Shown here: positions 48,601 through 60,199 of the stretch, piece after piece
Layout of the letters: each line of letters opens with the position of its first letter
Numbering within the stretch: position 1 is the first letter of the stretch
Source: Nomia melanderi
Taxonomy: Eukaryota; Arthropoda; Insecta; Hymenoptera; Halictidae
Direction: 5' to 3'
Assembly: GCF_051020985.1 (NCBI RefSeq)
Contig: NC_135008.1
Span: 2,604,001 to 2,668,000 of the forward strand
DNA: 64,000 nt
Position numbers and translations under genes: made by a program
The notes under the pieces: generated by a model
The model's database searches: none
The model's input: only the letters and a program-made list of their open reading frames with translations
Told to the model about the DNA's origin: nothing

Positions 48601-51600
48601 TCGCAGAGCAAAGAGTTAAACGCGAGAAACTCGAGACTAATCGTGTTGTTCCAAAAAGAAAGATGGAATCCCATGGGTCCTCTAACGAGCACGTTTGTTC
48701 CAGACACGGCGAGGACTGGTACAACTTCCGGAGCAAGGTGCAACAGGTGATGCTGCAACCGCGGACGGCCAGAATGTACATTTCTTCCATCGAAGAAGCG
48801 AGCTTGGCATTCCTACAAAGGTTCGCCGACAATTAGTCCCTCCTCCCTGGACGAGTTCCACGTACTGAAACTCATCGGGGCTTTCCCCGCGTTTCACTCT
48901 TTCCTTTCTGTTACCGTTTTTTCTTCTTGCCCGCCATTCACTCCGTTCCATTGAAGCGGTTTCTATCGGTTTTTCAGGATAGCGGCGATACGGGACGAGC
49001 ACGGCGAGGTGCCCGACGATTTCCTCAACGAGGTTCACAAATGGTCCCTCGAATGTGAGTAGAAAGCGGCGTGTCGCAAGACTGGCTGTTTTAGGATCCT
49101 CTTGGGATTCCTTTCGTTTTGTTCATTGGTGAAAAATAATTGAATCTTGAAACGAATGAGATTTTCAAGCTTTTACAATTATTCATTGAGCAAGTCGATT
49201 TCAGAAGATAAATAGTATACGTTGAACGAATGAATTTTCATCGAGCAAAATACGCACAATGGAAAAAGTGTAATATATTATATTATGTTAGAAATGTTTT
49301 CAAATAATCATCGTTTCATTGAGTGAACTACAGTAAGTCAATTTGGTTGACGAAACTTAGTTGAAGTTAGTTCTATTAAAGGTTTCAACAGCCGACGATA
49401 ACTTTCTCGTGTGTAGCCATTTTGAATGTATAGATCTACGTGTTTTGTCGTAACTCTGATACATAGAGATCTCTCGCTTCCAATTAGGCTATAAAAAGTA
49501 ACGGAAGAATGACGCGGCAGATTTCTAATGGAATTCCTGAGATAATGGTACATCATCAGCGGGCCGGTCATCGAGCGGGCACTATCACTCGTAGGCGAAA
49601 GTCCTGCTAACGGATTCGAATTCTGGCCCCCGAGCCACGAGTCGCTCGTTTGCGAATGCTAAGAGTCATTTGAAGTGGCACGGGTTTATTCATGCTGTCC
49701 TTCAATTTTTTTTTTCATTAGCCATCGCACGTGTAGCACTGGACGTTCGACTGGGCTGCCTGGACGAGAATGCCAACGCGGAGACGCAGGAGCTGATAGA
49801 CGCCGTCTGCACGTTCTTCGTCAACGTGGGAGTGCTGGAACTGAAGATCCCATTCTGGAAGCTGTTCAACACGCCCACCTGGCTGCAATACGTGAACGCT
49901 TTGGACACTATCGTCAAGTAAAACGGAATTAACGGTGGAACTTACAGAATGGTCAAATTGGTCCAGGGATTCTAAAAGAGAACTAAAAAGAACTATAACT
50001 ACAATCTCCTCCAATATCTTCAATTGAACTCATTCAGAGAATTCAGTTAGAAACTATGTTCTGTAAAAACAAGAACAGTTTTTGATGAATTGCAAATAAT
50101 CCCACTTGAAGACTTACTAAATAACAGAAGGAAAGATATACAGAGTAAAGGGCAATACCTTGCTGAGTGAAAAGTGGGAGATCTCCCCATACTGTTAGAG
50201 TTTCTGTATAGAATTTAGAGATTTGACTGCTTGATCTTTCTAGTGTTGTATTAACACTTGAACTTGAACATTTCTTTATGAAAGCTATAAGCATGAATTA
50301 AGATTTTAATTCAAGTATTAAGTGTCTGTACCTTTGCAGACATTATGAAAGAGGAAATTGGGAATTGGTTGTTTTGACCTACTTGGTAGTTCCAGTGTTA
50401 ATTGTTAACCTACTGTTTACTGTTATCGAACAATTCAACTGAGTCTGAATGTATTTGCAGCACGACTTCTAAGTACACTGCTGCTGCACTTGAGAGGATA
50501 CGCCAGGGGAAGGACAATGCCAATGAACCTTCCCTTTTGGAGAGGGTATTGGGGCTTGAAAACGATACCAAATTAGCTACCATCCTATCCTTGGATTTGT
50601 TCCTAGTTGGAATTGATACTGTTAGTATTTTAGAGTACCAGTTGTTTACACTAAAGTCTTCTATTTCTATAATTGTATACAGTGAGAAAAGATATTCATA
50701 CACTGGTAATCCTTGATTTCAATTAAAAATTGTTTCTCTTTCAATTGAGAGAGTATGATCAGTAACATTGTTTGCAAATGATTCTAGACTTCTAACGCGG
50801 TGGCATCAGTACTGTATCAACTGGCTCTACACCCAGACAAGCAGAATACAGCATATGATGAAGTCTGCAACGTGCTTCCCAGTGAGAACATGCTGATCGA
50901 AGGGAAACACTTGGACCAATTGAAATACTTGAAAGCATGCATGAAAGAAACTCTGAGGTTTGCTTTAATCCCTTAGACTAACAATAATTCATTCATCACA
51001 AGTTTCAACAGAGAATCATAGTCTTTTGCCTCACAATATTATTGTAGTCTATTAAAATTCTAATATGGTTCAACAAACGCAAATGTTATGAGTTGTGTTG
51101 AGTTTACATTATTGTTCTTATTAGCAATTTGTATGGTTTCTAAATCTAGAAAGAGCATGGAATGCTTTCTTTTCTAGTACATCATTAACGGTAAATAGTT
51201 CTGACAAATGCAACGAAATTAAATCCTAAGGCAAGGGGTTGACAAAGGTAGAAGGAAAGAGCCTTAAACTCTTCAGTCATCCAGTTGATCTTTAATCCCT
51301 TGGATAAGCCCTGTTACCTGAAAGCATTTACTGCCAATAAAAGTGATTTCTTCGCACAGGAGCATTTTCAAGTTAACACACCTTTCTGTTCTTGTAATCC
51401 TAGTAAAATTCCTGACAAGGGAAACGATTATTAAATCAACATTTCTCATCTGCAATTGAAAGCATTCCAACTTCTCTATGTATATTCAGAAGACACACTG
51501 TATACTTCTCAGATTACCCAATCCACAATCACATGTAACACTAAATAATCGTGTCCCCATCTTTCACCAGGATGTACCCAGTTGTAATTGGCAATGGACG

Positions 51601-53940
51601 CTGCATGACGAAAGACACGGTGATCAACGGATACCAAGTGCCCAAAGGAGTAAGAGACAAGGAACAATTAACTTCAAGCTAAACTACCAAACCCATTCTC
51701 TCTTCAAAACCATTCCAACTCGAAACATCAACTGACACAAATTTACATTATTCTTCCGTTATTCAACTAGTTGCCTAATTACCTATATTTTATTTCACAC
51801 ATTCTGTGTATCTCCAATTCACAATATTATACACATTTTATACTGAAAGTACTAGTTGGGACACCGACGAGTCCACCACGAAACAGGATATCCTCTCACC
51901 GGTTCTCTCCCCGCAATTAGGTGCAAGTGGTGTTCCAGCATTACGTGATAAGCAATTTGGACAAGTACTTTCCGCGAAGCAAGGAGTTCCTCCCAGAGAG
52001 ATGGCTGCAGGCGAGCGGCGTGCGTCACAGTTTCGCCTCGCTTCCTTTCGGATATGGCAGAAGAATGTGCCTAGGCCGTCGATTCGCTGAACTGGAAATG
52101 CTGGTAGTCATTAGCAAGGTAATCACCCGCGCCCGATTTCGCGAGATATCAGAGGAATTGAATGGCCAAGCTATCGCGTGACAACGGGTAATCTTACACG
52201 GTACCCATGGGAATTACGTCCCCATTGAGGAAACGTACGCAACCGACGACGAAAACGAAGGTGGACCCAGGTTCTTTGGAAGATTTTATTGCGGCATACC
52301 TGACACTTTCCTTGAGTGCCGGTCCCCGTTAGTTCCCTCGGTGGTCACAGTCAATGCTCGTGAACAATAAACGCTGTGTCCGAGCCGAGAATCCGCCGTT
52401 TATTGCTGGCGACAGGCAGGATCCGCAGGGTGCCATTAATCTGTCGCCTGAGCAACGCGATAATCCTCACGGTTACCTGAGCAAACGCGGACCGCGGGGT
52501 CACTTTTACTTCCCCTGACACTTCCTGCGTTGCAATTGTAATTTCTGGTTCTTCTCTTGGGTAGTTGGAATTTTTATTGGCTGATTTCTTCTATTCTTGG
52601 ATGATTTGAGTATTAATTGATTGGTGTCTTCTATTCTTGGATGATTTAAACCTTAATTGATTGTTGTCTTTTGTTCTTGGATGATTTGAATCTTAATTGG
52701 CTGATTTCTTCTATTCTTGGATGATTGGAACCTTAATTGATTGCTGTCTTTTATTCTTGGATAATTGGAATCTTTATTGGTTGATTTCTTTTATTCTTGG
52801 ATGATTTGAACCTTAATTGGTTGATTTTTTCTATTCTTGGATGATTTGAATCTTGATTGTTGTCTTGTATTCTTGAATGATTGCAATTGGTTTCCTTCTA
52901 TTGTTAGATGATTAAAGTTTTCCTTCCACTTTTAGATGATTGGTGTTTCCTGCTATTTTCAGATGAATCGTTGGATGTATAAATATGATTACACTGTACA
53001 GTTCTATAAGTTAATAGAGATTATGTAACTCCTTTTATAGCATGCAGAAAATTGAGAATCTTTTGGAGATGTTCTCTTTCTTGTGGATATCCTATAAATA
53101 TAGAAATTCAATATAGAGATAAACTAAGGGAAACATAATTTCTCTTCTGGAAACAGGTAATAAATTACTCCACTGTCGTAAGGTTCATATTGTTTTCAAT
53201 GTTTTCAATCAGGAAATCCGAGGAAGCAATAACGCTAATAAAAGTGAACGGTTTCTTCGACCGAGGGTCCCCTATAAAATTGGGGACATTACAAATTGGA
53301 AACTGTTGCGGTTTATTGCCGCTCGAAATTCGGGGCATCCCCAATTAGCTAAATTCTACCCCTCTAAAAACAAAACATAAATGCTACTTTCGTCGCTTAT
53401 AATATTTATAATCCGCGCTATTGTAAATCTTAAAGTTATTCATTGTAATTTTATGAGCATGAAAATGCTTGGATTCCCAACGAACATAGAACGGGGATCT
53501 TTATCGAACAAGAAATCGGTTTCGTGCTCCTCGTGCTCGCTTTCTAGTTCTTTGCCCTGGAAATTTCACTTCCACGCTTTTCCGTCATTTCCCAGTACCC
53601 AATTAATTATTGAGGTCACAGTAAACGAGAATCGTTACATGTAATGACAGAAGAATGGCGAGAAAGCGTGAAAGAAGTATAAAAACAGCACTTCGTTCAA
53701 TTGTATACTTCTTTCTAATCATCTGGATCTATAGAGTCTTACAACGTTGTTAATATACAAATATTTACTTCATATATATAAGAGATTTTACTCTTGTATG
53801 AAAGTTGAAGTGTAAACATATTTTTGTTACAGATACTTCAACGTTACAAGTTAGAATATCACCATGAGAAGCTAGAGTATTACATCAACCCCATGTACAC
53901 GCCGAAGGGACCATTAAATTTGAAATTCATTGATAGGTAA
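42607..53940 (+). CDS. Mitochondrial-clan cytochrome P450, CYP301-like (possibly CYP301B1)
   Basis: Heme-thiolate monooxygenase; mitochondrial-clan P450s receive electrons from adrenodoxin. Exons: 42607-42805, 44549-44795, 48704-48820, 48978-49054, 49722-49917, 50461-50620, 50788-50957, 51571-51649, 51921-52118, 53833-53940; phases join to 516 aa, the usual length. The N-terminus is Arg-rich without acidic residues (a probable mitochondrial presequence), followed by YDEIPGPKPIPLLGNTW. Oxygen-binding I-helix GIDTTSN at about 329-335, K-helix ETLR at about 386-389, PERF-type FLPERWL, and heme loop FGYGRRMCLG with the Cys ligand near 465, all intact. CYP301 assignment comes from overall resemblance and pairing with a close paralogue; other mitochondrial families cannot be ruled out. 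CYP301A1 in flies affects cuticle formation. Introns are long and repeat-rich. AATAAA at about 54012. Confidence 0.93.
43740..43900. repeat. Short tandem repeat, about 55-bp unit, in P450 intron 1
   Basis: Three units carry ACATGAAATGTTTAGTTNTT and ATCAAAGTA(C)AA with TTTACTGAAC between them. The third unit is more diverged. Confidence 0.7.
43970..44119. repeat. Near-perfect 150-bp foldback (hairpin) in P450 intron 1
   Basis: Left arm starts TCTACAAGTTGCCATAAGAA; the right arm ends TTCTTATGGCAACTTGTAGA, its exact inverse. A second inner pairing is ATTCAAATTCGCGACA with TGTCGCGAATTTGAAT. Arms are about 65 nt with few mismatches and a loop of about 20 nt. It could be a MITE or a hairpin RNA source. 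Not coding. Confidence 0.8.
44883..45034. mobile_element. MITE-like element, family B, in P450 intron 2
   Basis: Left end ATAACCCTTTGCACTCGAAA with AGTTTTTCAC, and right end GTGAAGGGTTAA. Its right TTAA is also the left TTAA of the next element at 45031. Confidence 0.6.
45031..45180. mobile_element. Short inverted-repeat element, family C-related, in P450 intron 2
   Basis: TTAACACTAGATTTATGGAC at the left is mirrored by TCCGTAAATCTAGTGTCAA at the right. Length is 150 bp. Related sequence is found inside the duplicated block at 57967-58290. Confidence 0.65.
48338..48385. repeat. Copy 1 of a 48-bp direct repeat (partner at 48638-48685)
   Basis: TCGTGTTGTTCCGAAAAGAA and AGATGGAATCCCATGGGTTC recur 300 bp downstream with two substitutions. 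The second copy runs to 18 bases before P450 exon 3, and so overlaps its acceptor region. Confidence 0.8.
49217..49349. mobile_element. Truncated family A element in P450 intron 4
   Basis: ACGTTGAACGAATGAATTTT through ACTACAGTAAGTCAATTTG is nearly identical to 17225-17345, but the right third and terminal repeat are missing. Confidence 0.6.
50251..50402. mobile_element. MITE-like element, family C, in a P450 intron
   Basis: Starts TTAACACTTGAACTTGAA and ends GGTAGTTCCAGTGTTAA, TTAA at both boundaries, 152 bp, non-coding. Confidence 0.55.
52561..52880. repeat. Minisatellite with an exact 40-bp period in the last P450 intron
   Basis: CTATTCTTGGATGATTTGAA-like phrases recur at exactly 40-bp steps (52591, 52631, 52671, 52711, 52751, 52791, 52831), with alternation between TTGTTGTCTT and CTGATTTCTT spacers, suggesting an 80-bp higher-order unit. 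Not coding. Confidence 0.85.
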
Positions 53941-54011
53941 CCGTATTGAGGCAGCCGACAATACACGGCACTTCAATTATTTATTTGTATATGTACAAAA
54001 GTGTGAAAAGG

Positions 54012-54065
54012 AATAAATGGACGGCTACTTTATACATTTAGCGATACTTCTGAGATGTGTTTATT
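54012..54065. terminator. Opposed polyadenylation signals of the two convergent P450 genes
   Basis: AATAAA on the plus strand (about 54012) serves the left gene. AATAAA on the minus strand (54060-54065, and another overlapping the stop codon) serves the right gene. With cleavage 10-30 nt downstream, the two 3' ends would meet or overlap by a few bases. Confidence 0.6.
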
Positions 54066-54070
54066 ATTTA

Positions 54071-57000
54071 TTATCTCCGTATCACCTTAAATTTCAGTTC
54101 ACCATCAGGAGCATACATGAATGTAATTTTATACTTCAGTGGTTTATGATGGTACTCCAATTTATAAGATCGTATCAGCTGAAATATAACAAGAATAAAT
54201 ATAAAAAGAACCTTCACGTTAACCTCTGGTCTTACACGAATCTAATACAGTTGTTCCTATAGGAAATAATTCATTGAACTGTAACAGAAACTTCTGCCAA
54301 AAATTGGTAGAGTATTAGTTTCTTAAATAATAACATTGTTACCTACCTTGGCAAGCAATACTTGTATTTCCAAATCGGCGAATCTCCTGCCTAAACACAT
54401 GCGTGCACCATGACCATAAGGCAATGATGCGAATGGATGCAGCGTCTCTTTTGTAGATTCTGTGAGCCACCTCATAGGCTTAAAGGTTTTGGCATCTTTC
54501 ACGTATTCCTCCATGTTTCCTGTCACGACTGTGGGGAATACCACCTGTATCTATAACAGATTAAGTTTACATTTAAGAAAAAGGTCATTTGGATCTGTGA
54601 GAATAATAACTGTCAGATATAGTGAATGGTGCTGTCATTAAAGGCTCATTACTTACTCCTTTTGGTACCTTGTAACCACAAATTACAGTGTCGTTCTGCA
54701 ATGTCCTGCCATTTCCAATTACTGTAGAGTATACTCTGAAATGTGCTATCATGAGTTACAGTTCTCACTACTTAGTCTACTTTATACAATCGTTTCTCAT
54801 TTCTCACAGTATGTCCTTGCACAAGTCATTATCATTGGGATGGTAATTATTATACCTATATACCTAAATACTTCACGAATGAAAGCTTTCATGTAAACTG
54901 CCTGATCAAGGTGTTGCCTGGTGAGAGGAACAGACGGATCTGGAAGAATCTCTACGAGCTCCTGATAAATCTTCTCCTGCTCTTCCGGTCTTGTCGCCAA
55001 TTGATACAGTATGGAACAAACAGCCATAGAAATCTGCAACATGAAATTAGACATTAATAAACGTACCCTTCATCTCAAGAAGTTAATGTTTGCCACATAC
55101 TGTATCTATTCCAACTAGAATCAAATCCAACGCAAGAATGCAGGCCATTTTAGGGTCAGTCTCTTTAGCCAAGATTCTTTCTATCAAGGATAAATCAAAC
55201 TCATTGGCAGCTTGTTTAGTTTTTAACCTCTCCATTGCAGCATCAATGTATTTCATGCATATTCTGAAAAATACAAGTATCTTCCATGAACATATTATTA
55301 TCTCTCAATACATCATCTACCAGTATCAATAAAATGTCACTTACTCAACAAAGTAGTCCATATTGCGTACATAGTTTGTCCACAACCGAGAAGGTAAGTA
55401 CCGCCAGAAAGGAGCTTTCAATTCAAGCACAGCCACATTCCTTAAAGCAAATTTCGCTGCGTCGATGATCTTCTGGGGTTCTGAATCTGGAGTCAATGTA
55501 CCTCCTAGACATCCCAATCTAACATCAAGAGCTACTCGACCAATGCCTGCAACAATACACTAATTAATACACTGAATACTATCAATATAAACAAGTGAAA
55601 TACATTATACAATAGATTGCATATTTCAATTGAAATTAAAATGTATACCAACACTCTAGAGCCCATTTGTGTATCTCATTGTCAAAGTCTCCTGGCAGTT
55701 CTCCATCTTCCCTTTTAATTTCCTCGATTCTGAAACAAATTATTCACAATCTTATAACAACGTTAACAATATTCTATCTTAAACTTACAGCTTACACTCT
55801 TTACCATGAAATTAGAGCTTGTAATCTATAAGGATCACGTTATATCACATGTTTATCCATAGAAAAAAAAGCAAGGACTGATGTTTGAGTGAAATTCTGG
55901 CTTCCCAGAGGATCAAGGACATTAATCAGCATATCTTTGGAGCATGAGATCACTGTTGATCACCTTTTTATGAAGTCACCGGTGACCACCTCGATGGGTG
56001 TGATGTACTTTCGAACAGTCTGCGGTTGGAGAACTGGTTTCTGCACGCGGGTACGAAATTCTCTCCAAGGTTCACCGTGTCTGGAACAGGCAAATATTTT
56101 ATTATGTCATTCTGAAGTAATACTGGCCGTTTAGCTGAAGGCTTGTGACTTATTTGAGGGTCAAGGAGAACCACAGTTGACTGACACGAGTTCGAATACT
56201 TCAGTGCAGTTGGATACAAATGAAGGTAAACTTCATATTTTTCATATTAAGTACCGTGAAATTAGATATCACATTTCTCAAAGATATTTCTATAAAAAGT
56301 GAAGGACGTTCTTGAAGGTCCTTGATACGAGGAGTGTCGAGTTCAAGAGTCATCCAGCTTTAATTCTTTATCATACAATGACGAATGAAATTTGTGACGT
56401 TTTCTAGTTAATTTCGTAATCGTTATTCACATTGCAATATACAATTTTTAAATTCCAAAGTTCAAACCTGAAACTTTATAGATACCATTAACCCTTTGAA
56501 CTCTGTAGGCTCCAATATTGCACCAGTTATAATATTAAATATTTTAATGAATCAAAGGAACTACCCTAAAATTATTAGATTCTCCAAACTTCCAAATTTT
56601 GTACTAAGGAAAATAAAAGATCGAGGGAATGTTGCATTTCTAATTTTTGCTAGGAATACTATAAAAATTAGTTACAGTTGCTGACAGATAACAAAACCAT
56701 CTGTAGCGCAAAGGATTAAATCATTGTAGAGTTACAAACAATTCAACCTACACCCCAACAACGCCAGGCAAGCTACCAAAGAAGTCCTTCCTGACGACGC
56801 TCTTGTACCGGACCAAACACGGCATCGACGGTCTGAACGGCGTCGGTCCTTCCTGCCTGTAGATCTTCTCGATCTCGTCCGCGTCGTAGACGAACAACAA
56901 ATCCGGTCTGCCGATCAAACCGCTCAGCCGGCAGATAATCCCGTATTCGTCGTGGAACACCTGCGACACCTTCGCCATGTCCGATATTTGATATTGCCCG

Positions 57001-57254
57001 ATCACCGGGAACAATCTCCAAGTGTTCCCGAGAACGGGGATCGGTTTCGGGCCGGGGATCTCCTCGTACGGCCTCGTCTGGACGGAGACATCGTGATCGA
57101 AGCTGCAAATCCGCGTCGAGGTCACCGTACCCGCGCCTGTTGCACAGCGAAAAAACAGAAGCCGCATGCACGATGAATGCTTGATCAACGCGGATCGATT
57201 TCGAGTCGCGTTCTCATACGAATGGACAACCGCGTCACGAAATATGCGCTGCAT
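54071..57254 (-). CDS. Mitochondrial-clan cytochrome P450, CYP301-like (possibly CYP301A1)
   Basis: Paralogue of the plus-strand P450, in tail-to-tail orientation. Exons (high to low): 57254-56752, 56080-55964, 55729-55653, 55546-55345, 55263-55101, 55033-54864, 54735-54657, 54550-54347, 54178-54071; phases join to 540 aa. Exons 2-9 match exons 3-10 of the other gene in phase and nearly in length (117, 77, about 200, about 160, 170, 79, about 200, 108), but exon 1 is uninterrupted here. PYEEIPGPKPIPVLGNTW follows a basic, Ser/Thr-rich presequence. K-helix EVFR (about 408-411) is intact. Variants: the I-helix reads GIDTIS (Ile for the second Thr), PERF reads KPMRW, and the heme loop reads YGHGARMCLG (Tyr for Phe) with Cys near 489. 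The last-exon FMYAPDG tail suggests CYP301A1, but this is from general recall. Confidence 0.92.
56488..56719. mobile_element. MITE-like element, family B, in the minus-strand P450 intron 1
   Basis: Begins TTAACCCTTTGAACTCTG, nearly identical for 35 bases to the chitinase intron copy at 15759, and ends GCGCAAAGGATTAA. The right end is 33 bases from the exon 1 donor. Confidence 0.65.
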
Positions 57255-57401
57255 ATCAAACGGTGGAGCGGAGTAACCGATGAAAATTGTTTAACCGATT
57301 AACCAGTTGACTGACGAGTATACATCGTAAAGCTTGACATGATATTAATTCTTTATTTTTTTATATAAACATGGAATTCTTTGTTTCGCTTTGATCTTTC
57401 A

Positions 57402-57632
57402 TTATCACGTTGAATGCACTATTTCATATGGTAAAATACGCAAAATGAAGAAAATATGATATTAAATCATTTGATTATTATTGCACGTTCATCTAGTTGA
57501 ATGTCACGAAATTAGATAGCATTATTTGTAATATAGAACTGTTTTCAAATAATCAACGTTTCATTGAATGAACTATAGTAATCCGATTTGGTTGGGGGTC
57601 ACCGGTGACCCCCATGGCATTCAACGTGTTAA
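57402..57632. mobile_element. MITE-like element, family A, with a central-right palindrome
   Basis: Left end TTATCACGTTGAATGC and right end GCATTCAACGTGTTAA. It carries a perfect 20-bp palindrome centred on ACCGGT at 57594-57613. The interior shares GTCACGAAATTAGATAGCAT-type sequence with the TMEM131 intron copies. Confidence 0.7.
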
Positions 57633-57966
57633 ATAAATAATATGAAATTATATAAGAATTACCAGGAATCTGTATGTAACTAAATATTTTCACTGAAATT
57701 TCCGTGCCACGGAACGTGTTAATTAACGCGTTAACCGACACGGTGGTTGCCGGTCACTGGACCTTCTAAACTGTTTGAAAGCAATTAGAGGATGAAGTGT
57801 AAATATTTCGTTATTTTTACCCATGCATAAGTTTCGCCGGAGCGCGTCGCACACTTGGGGAAGCCCCGTCTTCACAGTGAACTGCAGCTGCCGATTCATC
57901 CTGTGGAACGAAGAATTTATTATCACAAATCAATCCGAAAGAGCAAATCTAAAGATTGTTACCAAA

Positions 57967-58292
57967 TACAACCTTTGCATCATTAATACTAGGTTTACAG
58001 ACGTTTGTTGCACAACTCATTCTATTGCCTCTAAAACCAATGATGTTCATTAATCAGGATCTTAGAAGTTAAAGGTTTAAAGACAGATAATTGCAGTAAT
58101 TACTAACTGTAACATTATCAATCAATAAATACAACCTGTGCATCATTAATACTAGGTTTACAGACGTTTATTGCACAGCTCATTCTATTGCTTCTAAAAC
58201 CAATGATGTTCATTAATCAGGATCTTAGAAGTTAAAGGTTTAAAGATAGATAATTGCAGTAATTACTGACTGTAACAGTATCAATCAAAGTA
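57967..58292. repeat. Tandem duplication, two units of 163 bp
   Basis: ACAACCTNTGCATCATTAAT begins each unit (57968 and 58131). Units are about 95% identical through AATTGCAGTAATTACTNACT. Each contains a diverged TACTAGGTTTACAGACGTTT end resembling the 45031 element, so the duplication may have captured a mobile-element half. Confidence 0.85.
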
Positions 58293-60199
58293 AACATCCC
58301 ATTCGCCATTTCTAAAACTCACCATCCTAACTAAACCCCTTGCCCAACAAGTGAGACTCATGGTGAAGATTTTCAACATGACTCAACAAATATATACATC
58401 ACTCAGTTCATTCCAATTAAAAGTAAATATTCCTCTGTAATCAACTATGATACTTAACAGGAAATATAGACATAACATATGCTTAGGATTTTCCTCTTTC
58501 CACTAAATCATTAATGACGTAGTCGTATCAGAGTTGAGAAAAAAATCAAAGACCAAGAGATTAATTACATAACTCTCAATCAGCCGAACAAATCACGAAC
58601 CCCATTCAATCCCAGAAAGCTCCATAAACCTACATAATTCCAAAACGAAACCCCACAGCCCCATTTGCACATTTCACAGAATCCTCGATCCCAGCATCAA
58701 ACCCTTCCATCAATAAATACATCCAGCCTTCTCAACACTAGGATCACCGGATCATTATCCCTCCCAGCTACCTGCGATCCGTGCAACGCTAAATCCCATA
58801 ATTGCACCCCTACCTGGCACACAACGTAGAGCCAGCCGGCTATGTCTGTTTCCGCGATAGCGAGTGTCCCGTTATCGAACGCAGGCTGCTTCACCGTGGC
58901 GAACAATCGGATGACCGGTCCGATCGCGTTACCATTCTAACTTTCTACCATATCACCGGGCACGCGTGTCGTGGATCGCGGGTGAACCGTTTGGCACCTC
59001 TGCACGCCGGGGGACACTGCAACGCTCGGTCGCTGAATAGCTGGCGATCGAAATTGCCCGCGGATGCACCCGCAAGTTGCGCGCTGTTCACAGCACTCGA
59101 AGCAAATGGGACCATAGGATCTGACCGTGTGAACCCCCCACCGCGGATTAATCTCCCACCAGTTGGTTAACGGTCCGAATTCTCTGCCCCGTCGTGGATC
59201 CGCCGATGGGAAGAGCATTCCGCCACGATGTCCGAGTCACTTTCACGCGGGACTCGTTTGACCCGAATTTTTACTCGACTTTCTTCGTTTGGGCCGTGCG
59301 TGGTCGGCTGGTCCTTCGAGGGTGCCATTTATGAGCTGGACTTTGTGAAGTGTCTCACATTGTTGGGGACTGACGCGTTGACTGCCGTGGTTAGCGACGA
59401 ATAGCTTCTGAATGATTGGGTAGAATGGTTGGCTGAAACAGGGGATTGTTAGCGATGAATCTAGATCTGATTTTGATGAGTATTTCAATGGTTTGGTAAT
59501 GGAATTACTGTAACAGTTGGAATTACTTAGCGAAGATTGGAAATGAGTTTGAGAGTAGTTCTTGGATACTGTGATGAATATTTGGAGAAACTGAAAGTAT
59601 CTATTGTTATAATTTTATAATATAAGAAATATATTATAATATAAGCTATAATAATAGAAATATATTATAATATGAGATATCTATAGTTATAATTTTTGTG
59701 GGCGTTGAACTATGTATATAATAATAGAAACATATTATAAGATATCTATAGTTATAATTTTTGTAAATTGGAAATTTACAATAAATCGTTTGTTCAGCGA
59801 TAAGTGATTATTTTTATGTAATTTCATGAATATTTTGCATTTCTTAGATGCTGTCTTATGTTGTGTATCTGTCTTAAATTGTATGCGCTTTTTTCTGGCT
59901 ATGAATTTTGCATTCAGCATGTATCCGACGCTGATTGAAATGTTCGTTTTAATAGCAGGGAAGGTAATACCGAAAGGTCGCAGCAAATCTTCCGGTCTGA
60001 GGGGACAGACAGGTAGACGCCTCCGAGGATTTATTGTCTTTGAACGGCGTCGGTCATTCTCCTCGATGACCGTGATTATCCTGATAGTACCGTTGCTTAT
60101 TCCACGGTATCAATAATCCATGTACCTTCCCGAATTTTCCGGAAAATGTTGTATGCCAACGGTATATCACCCATTGCATACTCCTGCCGCTGTTGAACA

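Noticed and set aside
58802..59170. 122-codon plus-strand frame in a GC-rich island
   Set aside because: No conserved motif, no convincing splice context and competing frames on both strands; treated as GC-island chance.
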